Origin: an uncultured Muribaculaceae bacterium
GTDB lineage: Bacteria; Bacteroidota; Bacteroidia; Bacteroidales; Muribaculaceae
Reading direction: 5' to 3'
Assembly (NCBI GenBank): GCA_910587925.1
Contig: CAJUOC010000026.1
Span: forward strand, 1 to 39,711
DNA: 39,711 bases
Below the pieces are notes generated by a model. The model did not search any database. It was not told the DNA's origin and saw only the letters and a list, made by a program, of their open reading frames with translations. How positions within the stretch are numbered: the stretch's first letter is position 1; each line of letters opens with the position of its first letter. Shown here piece by piece: positions 34,093 to 39,711 of this stretch. The position numbers and the translations under genes are program-made.

Positions 34093-37000
34093 TTAGGAGT
34101 GTGAAGCCGCGCTGCCGTGGCGGTAGGCGGCATTGTATGTGAGTATGTCGAAAATATCGTCGCAGCGGGCCTCAAGCTCTGGACGCAGACGGGCGGCTGC
34201 GGCGGCATCGGTCATGCGCAGATCGGCGTAGCGGTCTTCGCCGTCGAGAAACTGCGACATGCGCCCGTCGGGACGGGCCGCGTCGACCGTAAGCCCCGCG
34301 CCGAGCGGATTGCGGCGGTACAGCGGCCAGTAGCCGCACTCGACGGCCAGGCGCTCCTCCACCATGGCGTGGTTCATGCCCGAGCGTATGCCGTGGTTGA
34401 TACACGGGCAGTAGGCTATCACCACCGACGGCCCCGGATGGGCGTCGGCCTCGACGAGAGCCGTGATGGTCTGCTGATAGTTGGCGCCCAGCGCCACAGA
34501 GGCCACGTATACCCCCGGGTAGGTCATCATCATGCGGCCGAGGTCTTTCTTGTATGTACGCTTGCCGCCGGCCGCATACTTGGCCACTGCGCCGAGCGGG
34601 GTGGCCTTGGAGGTCTGTCCGCCGGTATTGGAGTAGCACTCGGTGTCCATCACCAGTATGTTGATGTCGACGTTCTGCGCCAGCACGTGGTCGAGCCCTG
34701 CAAAGCCGATGTCGTATGCCCAGCCGTCGCCGCCTGTCGCCCATACCGACTTCTTGACCAGCAGGTCGGCCATTGACAGTATCTCGGCTGCGTGAGGCGC
34801 GTCAGGGGCTGCCTCGAGTGCCGCGATGAGCCCGGGTGCCGCCGAGCGCGACGCATCGGCATCGGCCCGGCCGGTATGCCAGGCGCGCAGGGCGGCTGCG
34901 GCAGACGGCGGCGTGGCGGCGTCGGCGGCAGCCTCGGCGACCAGCGCGGCGAGATATTCGCGGCGGTGGGCGATGGCCGAGGCGATGCCATAGGCATACT
35001 CGGCATTGTCCTCAAAGAGGGAGTTGCCCCAGGCGGGGCCGTGGCCGTCGGAGTTGACACAGTATGCGTTGCTGGGAAAGTTGGCGCCCCATATCGAGGA
35101 GCAGCCGGTGGCATTGGCTATCACCAGGCGCTCGCCCATGAGCTGAGTGAGCAGCTTTACATACGGAGTCTCGCCGCAGCCGCCGCAGGCGCCCGAAAAC
35201 TCGAGCAGCGGACGGTACATCTGCGAGCCGTTGATGCTCGTGCGCCTGAATATCCCTTCCTTCGGAGCCACATGCGCCGTGGCATAGTCAAGCAGCGGCA
35301 ACACGGTGTCGAGCCGCTCGGCGATCGGTGTCATGGTCAGTGCCCGGCCGGGGCACACCGTGGCGCAGGAGCCGCATCCCACACAGTCCTGGGGATATAC
35401 CTGTATGCGGAATCTCATGCCCTTGCGCGCCGGCGTGCCGTGCGCGGCCGCTGTATCAAAGCCCGCGGGAGCCGCCGATGCCTCGGCCGCGGTAAGTATA
35501 TAGGGCCGTATGGCGGCGTGGGCACATACCAGCGAGCACTCGGTGCATTGCACGCACTTGGACGGGTCCCAGGCCGGTATGGCGTCGGCGATGGTGCGCT
35601 TTTCATACGCGGTGGTACCCATCGGCATGGTGCCGTCGGGCGCAAATGCCGATACCGGCAGCGCATCGCCGCGCAGCTCCATGCACGGGCGAGCCACCTC
35701 GCGCACAAAGGCCGGCACGTCTGAGCCGGCCGCAGCAGCGGAGTCGTCGGCTGCCGTAGCCCACGAGGCCGGGTATTCGACCCGGCGCAGGGCGGCGACC
35801 GCAGAGTCGAGCGCGGCGATATTGCGGCTCACCACATCGCCGCCCTCGTGCATGTACATTTTTGTGATATACTGCTTGAGCGCCGCGATGGCCGTGTCGT
35901 AGGGCACCACGGGGCGCAGGTGGAAAAATACCGCCAGCATTATCATGTTGATGCGCACGCCCAGGCCGGCAGCCGATGCGATGGCACGGGCGTCGATGGT
36001 ATAGAAGTCGGCCTTGTGGGCCACTATGGCGCGGCGCACATGCGCCGGCAGATACTTGTCGAGAGCGTCGCCCGTGAGCGCGGTATTGAGCACAAATGTG
36101 CCGCCGGGGCGCAGAGTGTCTATGAGGCTGAAGCGGCGCACGTACACATCCTTGTTGCAGGCCACATAGTCGGCGCGGCCGATGCCGTACGCCTGCGTCA
36201 CGGGGTGCTGCGACAGGCGCAGCTGCCCGATGGTGAAGCCGCCCGACTTCTTGGCCGAGTACTGGAAGTATGCCTGAGCATACATCCCGGCCGCCTGCGA
36301 TATGATATGGGCCGCGGTCTTGGTGGCTCCGACAGTGCCGTCGGAGCCCATGCCGTAAAACATGGCCGACGTGGTCGTGGCCGGGGTGATGTCGGGCATA
36401 TCGGCCGGCGGCAGCGAGCGGCGGGTCACATCGTCGGTGATACCCACCGTGAATCCATGCACCGGCCCGCCCGACGCAAGATTGTCAAATACCGCCTTGA
36501 CCATGGCCGGCGTGAAATCTTTCGACCCCAGGCCGTAGCGGCCGCCCACGACGGTGATGTCGCGCCCGGCGCGCTGCACCGCAGCCGCCACGTCGAGATA
36601 CAGCGGCTCGCCCTGCGAGCCCGGCTCCTTGGTGCGGTCGAGCACCGCTATGCGTGCCGCCGTGGCGGGGATGGCAGCGAGCAGCGCCTCGGCGTCAAAC
36701 GGGCGGTAGAGCCTCACCTTCACAGCGCCGCAGCGGCGCCCCTGCGAGTTGAGGTATTCCACGGCCTCCTCCACCACCTGAGTCGACGAGCCTATCGATA
36801 TGATAATATCAGTGGCGTCGGGGGCGCCGACATAATCAAAGAGCCGGTATCGACGGCCGGTCACGGCGGCCACATCGTCCATGGTCTGCTGTATCACCGC
36901 CGGGAAGGCGTCATAGCTGGGATTGGCAGCCTCGCGGTTCTGGAAATACACGTCCCAGTTCTGAGCCGAGCCCCGCAGGTCGGGATGCTCGGGATTCATG

Positions 37001-37614
37001 GCGCGGCGACGGAAAGCGGCGACGGCATCGCGCGGCAGCAGTGGGGCGAGCGCCTCGTATGGCGTCACATCGATAGTGGCGATTTCGTTGGATGTACGCC
37101 AGCCGTCGAAAAAATGCAACACCGGCAGCGAGCCGCGCAGAGCGGCCACATGCGCCACGATAGCCATATCGTGAGTCTCCTGCACCGAGGCCGATGCAAG
37201 CATGGCAAAGCCGGTGGCCCGGCAGGCCATCACATCCTGATGGTCGCCGAAGATACTCAGCGCATGCGTAGCCAGCGCGCGGCACCCCACATGAAACACC
37301 GCCGGCAGCAACTCACCCGCAATCTTATACATATTGGGAATCATCAGCATCAGCCCCTGCGAGGCCGTAAACGTCGTGGCCAGCGCGCCGCCGCAGAGCG
37401 CCCCGTGAGTGGCACCAGCCGCGCCCAGCTCGCTCTCCATCTCGCGCACCTCCATGGGCGAACCCAGCAGGTTGCAGAGCCCCGACAGCTTCCATCGGTC
37501 GGCGCTTTCGCCCATCGAAGCGATGGGTGTGATGGGATAGATGGTGGCCACCTCGCTGAAAGCGTAGGCTATGTATGCGGCCGCCGTGCAGCCGTCCATG
37601 CTCTGAAGATTCAT
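34093..37614 (-). CDS. nifJ: Pyruvate:ferredoxin (flavodoxin) oxidoreductase
   Basis: A single-chain 1173-residue PFOR, the normal length for the fused enzyme. It converts pyruvate and CoA to acetyl-CoA, CO2 and reduced ferredoxin in the anaerobic cytoplasm. Domain I has YPITPIASMGE. Two ferredoxin-type 4Fe-4S clusters are given by CVQCTECSLVCAH and CVGCGSCATVCPG. The proximal cluster and thiamine diphosphate site follow: GACGGCGETPYVKLL, NATGCSSIWGANFPSNAY, GHGPAWGNSLFEDNAEYAYG and GGDGWAYDIG with DTECYSNTGGQ. In the first ferredoxin motif the Pro normally after the fourth Cys is Ala. The start at 37614 (MNLQSMDGCTAAAYIAYAFSE) agrees with the family N-terminus; the open frame extends into the promoter region. 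It is followed after 10 nt by DUF4332. Confidence 0.97.
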   Translation of the reverse strand: MNLQSMDGCTAAAYIAYAFSEVATIYPITPIASMGESADRWKLSGLCNLLGSPMEVREMESELGAAGATHGALCGGALATTFTASQGLMLMIPNMYKIAGELLPAVFHVGCRALATHALSIFGDHQDVMACRATGFAMLASASVQETHDMAIVAHVAALRGSLPVLHFFDGWRTSNEIATIDVTPYEALAPLLPRDAVAAFRRRAMNPEHPDLRGSAQNWDVYFQNREAANPSYDAFPAVIQQTMDDVAAVTGRRYRLFDYVGAPDATDIIISIGSSTQVVEEAVEYLNSQGRRCGAVKVRLYRPFDAEALLAAIPATAARIAVLDRTKEPGSQGEPLYLDVAAAVQRAGRDITVVGGRYGLGSKDFTPAMVKAVFDNLASGGPVHGFTVGITDDVTRRSLPPADMPDITPATTTSAMFYGMGSDGTVGATKTAAHIISQAAGMYAQAYFQYSAKKSGGFTIGQLRLSQHPVTQAYGIGRADYVACNKDVYVRRFSLIDTLRPGGTFVLNTALTGDALDKYLPAHVRRAIVAHKADFYTIDARAIASAAGLGVRINMIMLAVFFHLRPVVPYDTAIAALKQYITKMYMHEGGDVVSRNIAALDSAVAALRRVEYPASWATAADDSAAAAGSDVPAFVREVARPCMELRGDALPVSAFAPDGTMPMGTTAYEKRTIADAIPAWDPSKCVQCTECSLVCAHAAIRPYILTAAEASAAPAGFDTAAAHGTPARKGMRFRIQVYPQDCVGCGSCATVCPGRALTMTPIAERLDTVLPLLDYATAHVAPKEGIFRRTSINGSQMYRPLLEFSGACGGCGETPYVKLLTQLMGERLVIANATGCSSIWGANFPSNAYCVNSDGHGPAWGNSLFEDNAEYAYGIASAIAHRREYLAALVAEAAADAATPPSAAAALRAWHTGRADADASRSAAPGLIAALEAAPDAPHAAEILSMADLLVKKSVWATGGDGWAYDIGFAGLDHVLAQNVDINILVMDTECYSNTGGQTSKATPLGAVAKYAAGGKRTYKKDLGRMMMTYPGVYVASVALGANYQQTITALVEADAHPGPSVVIAYCPCINHGIRSGMNHAMVEERLAVECGYWPLYRRNPLGAGLTVDAARPDGRMSQFLDGEDRYADLRMTDAAAAARLRPELEARCDDIFDILTYNAAYRHGSAASHS

Positions 37615-37664
37615 AAGTTTGGCATAAGAGTCAGTTTGTTGATTTATAACGCTCCGCGCCCGTC

Positions 37665-37696
37665 CAAAGTTGATGCCACAAAAAAATACCGTCAAA
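37665..37696 (-). promoter_or_regulatory. Promoter of nifJ
   Basis: On the minus strand CAACTTTG (plus 37665-37672) resembles TAnnTTTG with one mismatch, and TTTG lies 20 nt upstream (plus 37693-37696). The leader would be about 45 nt. Its -33 box is only 3 nt from the -33 box of the divergent tRNA-His promoter. Confidence 0.5.
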
Positions 37697-37699
37697 AAA

Positions 37700-37730
37700 T
37701 TTGCAGGTATCAAAAAAATGCGTACCTTTG
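37700..37730 (+). promoter_or_regulatory. Promoter of tRNA-His
   Basis: TTTG (37700-37703), a 19-nt spacer and TACCTTTG (37723-37730): a consensus Bacteroidota promoter. Confidence 0.85.
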
Positions 37731-37748
37731 CAACGCAAACGCAAAAAT

Positions 37749-37823
<75 letters not shown>

Positions 37824-37828
37824 CTCCG

Positions 37829-37864
37829 GCCCGGATTCCGATAGAATCCGGGCTTCTTTTTTTC
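37829..37864 (+). terminator. Terminator of tRNA-His
   Basis: Perfect 10-bp stem GCCCGGATTC (37829-37838) with 37844-37853, followed by a T-rich tract interrupted by one C. Confidence 0.9.
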
Positions 37865-37903
37865 CGCCGCGAGCCGAAATAAAGTAAAAAAATCGGGCGA
37901 AAT

Positions 37904-37934
37904 TTTGGATATATCAAAAAAAGGCTTACCTTTG
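37904..37934 (+). promoter_or_regulatory. Promoter of tRNA-Cys
   Basis: TTTG (37904-37907), a 19-nt spacer and TACCTTTG (37927-37934). Confidence 0.85.
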
Positions 37935-37946
37935 CACTCGCAATCC

Positions 37947-38020
37947 GGTTCCATGGCCGAGTGGTTAGGCAACGGTCTGCAAAACCGTGCACAGCAGTTC
38001 GATTCTGCTTGGAACCTCCA
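37947..38020 (+). tRNA. tRNA-Cys (GCA anticodon)
   Basis: Acceptor GGTTCCA/TGGAACC, anticodon arm ACGGT-CTGCAAA-ACCGT with anticodon GCA, T arm AGCAG-TTCGATT-CTGCT and discriminator T (38017), which is required for cysteine charging. CCA is encoded (38018-38020), unlike in the neighbouring tRNA-His. Confidence 0.95.
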
Positions 38021-38026
38021 CCCTGC

Positions 38027-38059
38027 GACCCGTCGCCCCATCGCGACGGGTCTTTTTTT
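38027..38059 (+). terminator. Terminator of tRNA-Cys
   Basis: Perfect 10-bp stem GACCCGTCGC (38027-38036) with 38043-38052, followed by seven T. Confidence 0.92.
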
Positions 38060-38080
38060 GTATATTATTTCGGTGCAGAC

Positions 38081-38111
38081 TTGCACGAGTCAGAAAAAAT
38101 TGCTTACTTTG
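38081..38111 (+). promoter_or_regulatory. Promoter of the rpmB operon
   Basis: TTG (38081-38083), a 20-nt spacer and TTACTTTG (38104-38111, one mismatch to TAnnTTTG). It leaves a leader of about 120 nt (38118-38238) with no reading frame, which is long compared with other leaders in this window and may hold an r-protein control element. Confidence 0.6.
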
Positions 38112-38238
38112 CACACTGTTTTGTGGCTCATCCTTGAAAGCTGCGGGAAAGTGATGCATCCCGAGGCGATATGAGACCTGTGATTGGTGCCATAGACACT
38201 GTACAAATAACTGATAATAAACGATAAGCGTTAAAGAA

Positions 38239-38502
38239 ATGTCAAAGATTTGTCAAATTACAGGCAAGAAGGCGTTGACCGGCAACAACGTTTCGCACTC
38301 CAAGCGCCGCACCAAACGCAAATTTTACGTGAACCTCTTCAACAAGAAGTTCTTCTGGGTGGAGCAAGGCATCTGGATCTCCCTCACCATCTCCGCCGCC
38401 GGCCTCCGCACCATCAACAAGCTCGGCCTCAATGCCGCTATGATTCAGGCTGCTGAAAAAGGATATCTCTCCGAAAAAGACATTAAATTCTTAGGATTCT
38501 AA
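38239..38502 (+). CDS. rpmB: 50S ribosomal protein L28 (bL28)
   Basis: An 87-residue protein with the L28 pattern MSKICQITGKKALTGNNVSHSKRRTKRKF and KFFWVEQGIWISLTISAAGLRTINKLG. It is a large-subunit protein. It is the first gene of a three-gene ribosomal operon; L33 follows after 5 nt. A long leader precedes it. Confidence 0.97.
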   Translation: MSKICQITGKKALTGNNVSHSKRRTKRKFYVNLFNKKFFWVEQGIWISLTISAAGLRTINKLGLNAAMIQAAEKGYLSEKDIKFLGF

Positions 38503-38507
38503 CCATC

Positions 38508-38696
38508 ATGGCAAAGAAAGCTAAAGGTAATCGCGTTCAGGTAATCCTCGAATGCACCGAACATAAGGCCAGCGGTATGCCCGGTACTTCCCGCTACATC
38601 ACCACCAAAAACCGCAAGAATACCACCGAGCGTCTCGAGCTTAAGAAATACAATCCCATCCTTAAGCGCGTAACCGTACACAAAGAAATCAAATAA
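38508..38696 (+). CDS. rpmG: 50S ribosomal protein L33 (bL33)
   Basis: A 62-residue protein: MAKKAKGNRVQVILECTEHK...YITTKNRKNTTERLELKKYNP, the standard L33 core. Only one Cys is present (Cys16), so this is the zinc-free form rather than the four-cysteine type. It sits 5 nt after rpmB and 13 nt before the DUF4295 gene. Confidence 0.96.
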   Translation: MAKKAKGNRVQVILECTEHKASGMPGTSRYITTKNRKNTTERLELKKYNPILKRVTVHKEIK

Positions 38697-38709
38697 TATA
38701 CCCTGAGAC

Positions 38710-38859
38710 ATGGCAAAGAAAACCGTTGCATCACTGCAGAAAGGCGAAGGCCGCACCTACTCAAAGGTAATCAAGATGGTGAAGTCGCCCAAGACCGGCG
38801 CTTACATCTTCAAGGAAGAGATGGTACCCAACGACGCCGTCAAGGACGCCCTCAAATAA
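38710..38859 (+). CDS. DUF4295 family ribosome-associated protein (bL38-like)
   Basis: A 49-residue basic protein beginning MAKKTVASLQKGEGRTYSKV and continuing IKMVKSPKTGAYIFKEEMVP. DUF4295 is restricted to Bacteroidota and is nearly always encoded behind rpmB-rpmG; from memory, structural work on a Bacteroidota ribosome named this protein bL38. It lies 13 nt after rpmG and is followed by a terminator, so it is the third gene of the operon. Confidence 0.93.
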   Translation: MAKKTVASLQKGEGRTYSKVIKMVKSPKTGAYIFKEEMVPNDAVKDALK

Positions 38860-38881
38860 GCCCCTACCCCATACAATATAT

Positions 38882-38913
38882 GCCCGCAGCCTCCCGGCCG
38901 CGGGCTTTTTTTT
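38882..38913 (+). terminator. Terminator of the rpmB-rpmG-DUF4295 operon
   Basis: GCCCGC (38882-38887) pairs with GCGGGC (38900-38905), followed by eight T. Confidence 0.88.
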
Positions 38914-39007
38914 GCCGGCCGACCGTAGGTCGTAGCCACACTTCATCGCTGCAACCCGTGCGTATCCGATGGACGTACCGCAATCAGTCACAGTCAGGCG
39001 GTGGCAA

Positions 39008-39213
39008 GCCTGCGTAGCAGGCGCCAGGCAGTAGGCACGTGCAAGGCGATAGCCGCAGCGCGTGTTTGTAAGCATACAAATGTAGTAGCTGCATAGCTGC
39101 GACACTTCTGAAGTATCGCAGCTACGCAGCTCCGATGCTTGGGGGGCCATTGAATACACGCGCTGCGGCTATCGCCTTGCACGTGCCTACTGCCTGTCGC
39201 CCGCTCCACGGGC
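39008..39213. repeat. Large palindromic element with 41-bp perfect arms
   Basis: The arms at 39025-39065 and 39156-39196 are exact reverse complements over 41 bp. Nested inside are AAGCAT (39070-39075) against ATGCTT (39135-39140), and a near-perfect 45-nt palindrome (39087-39108 against 39110-39131, two mismatches). Each flank has its own small hairpin: GCCTGC-GTA-GCAGGC (39008-39022) and GCCCG-N5-CGGGC (39199-39213). No coding frame fits. The 94 nt before it (38914-39007) and the 42 nt after it show nothing else recognisable. Confidence 0.88.
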
Positions 39214-39255
39214 TTGGCCGTTGCTAATCCGGCCATCATCCATAACCGTCCTCTT

Positions 39256-39279
39256 GTAGGGTCGCCACCTGTGGCGACC
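39256..39279 (+). repeat. REP-like hairpin, copy 1
   Basis: The layout GTAGGG-N6-CCTG-N6'-CC, where N6' is the reverse complement of N6 (TCGCCA/TGGCGA). A second copy with a different stem occurs in the opposite orientation at 39331. Confidence 0.7.
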
Positions 39280-39330
39280 GCAGCAACGTTATAATCATAG
39301 GATATAAATGTAATATGTTACGGCGGCCGC

Positions 39331-39354
39331 GGGCGCGGCAGGCCGCGCCCCTAC
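39331..39354 (-). repeat. REP-like hairpin, copy 2 (inverted)
   Basis: On the minus strand the same layout GTAGGG-N6-CCTG-N6'-CC with stem GCGCGG/CCGCGC. The conserved frame with an exchanged but still complementary stem suggests a palindromic repeat family, arranged head to head with copy 1. Confidence 0.7.
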
Positions 39355-39359
39355 GAGTG

Positions 39360-39711
39360 GCCGTGATTCGTCGCGGCCGTATTCACATAAACGGGGGTGT
39401 GGGCAGAGGGCGACAGCCGTGATTCATCGCGGCCGCTTTCACATATACGGGGTGTGGGCAGAGGGCGACAGCCGTAATTCGTCGCGACCGTTTTCACATA
39501 AACGTGTGGGCAGAAGGCGACGGCGACAGCCGTGATTCGTCGCGGCCGTTTTCACATAAACGTGAGGGGCAGAGGGTGATGCCGGTGGCCGTGATTCGTC
39601 GCGGCCGTATTCACATAAACGGGGGGCAGAGGGCGACGGTGACAGCCGTGATTCGTCGCGGCCGTATTCACATAAACGGGGTGTGGGCAGAGGGCGACGG
39701 CGGCGGCCGTG
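39360..39711 (+). repeat. Tandem array of ~57-bp repeats, continuing past the right edge
   Basis: Six units of 56, 55, 58, 59, 57 and 61 bp start at 39360, 39416, 39471, 39529, 39588 and 39645; a seventh begins at 39706. Each opens with GCCGTGA-TTCG-TCGCGGC, a 7-bp hairpin with a TTCG loop (degenerate in units 2 and 3), followed by a conserved TTCACATAAACG block and GGGCAGAGGGCGACG. Variation is in the G-rich and GACGGCGACA-type stretches, which explains the length differences. The whole unit is conserved, so this is not a CRISPR array. Confidence 0.9.

Noticed and set aside
38761..39239. Minus-strand frames across the ribosomal operon end and the palindrome
   Set aside because: They run across a terminator and through inverted repeats, have no recognisable domain and owe their length to the palindromic sequence.
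39360..39711. CRISPR array
   Set aside because: The units are conserved over their full length with no unique spacers, the spacing varies by several bases, and no cas gene is in the window.

Overview
The window looks like a chromosomal segment of a GC-rich member of the Bacteroidales (Bacteroidota), most plausibly a Muribaculaceae-type gut bacterium. The evidence is: a hybrid two-component sensor with Reg_prop/Y_Y_Y domains, many TAnnTTTG -7 promoter boxes with TTTG -33 boxes 19-20 nt upstream, almost no Shine-Dalgarno sequences, the Bacteroidota-specific DUF4295 ribosomal protein next to rpmB-rpmG, and Bacteroidales families such as DUF4421, TIGR02757 and DUF4332. The family-level assignment is inference from GC content and gene content only.

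Layout. 1-3222 (minus): hybrid sensor kinase cut by the left edge. 3358-9417 (plus): tamB, a small outer-membrane barrel and tsaD, closely packed. 9503-12100: clpB. 12119-12880: a low-GC MNT/HEPN toxin-antitoxin remnant with a frameshifted, internally deleted HEPN toxin, bracketed by two almost identical terminator hairpins. 12935-17097: two secreted proteins (a GH43-type multidomain glycosidase and a YD-like repeat protein) that share a C-terminal tail. 17205-21942: a tightly overlapping run of MalY/PatB aminotransferase, dapF, M13 metallopeptidase, a HEAT/AlkD-like protein and a 49-residue membrane protein. 22018-23451: a DUF4143 AAA ATPase behind 33-bp iterated repeats. 23527-25540: SPOR-tailed cell-wall amidase and MCE/MlaD protein. 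25853-27247: dnaA, followed by an AT-rich stretch and a possible small RNA. 27542-28660 (minus): AI-2E family permease. 28810-34082: DUF4421, TIGR02757 (minus), a C45/Ntn hydrolase, DUF3737, a second MalY/PatB aminotransferase and DUF4332 (minus). 34093-37614 (minus): pyruvate:ferredoxin oxidoreductase. 37749-38859: tRNA-His, tRNA-Cys and the rpmB-rpmG-DUF4295 ribosomal operon. 38914-39711: gene-free DNA made of a very large palindrome, two REP-like hairpins and a ~57-bp tandem array that runs off the right edge.

Most genes are housekeeping: envelope assembly (TamB, MCE, amidase), tRNA modification (TsaD), proteostasis (ClpB), cell-wall precursor synthesis (DapF), replication initiation (DnaA), anaerobic pyruvate metabolism (PFOR) and translation. 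I see no complete new defence or mobile system. The strongest candidates for new biology are the repeat-rich right end, the broken MNT/HEPN cassette inserted within a duplicated terminator-promoter unit, the iterons before the AAA ATPase, several promoters placed so close to start codons that the mRNAs should be leaderless, and a candidate ~83-nt RNA downstream of dnaA.
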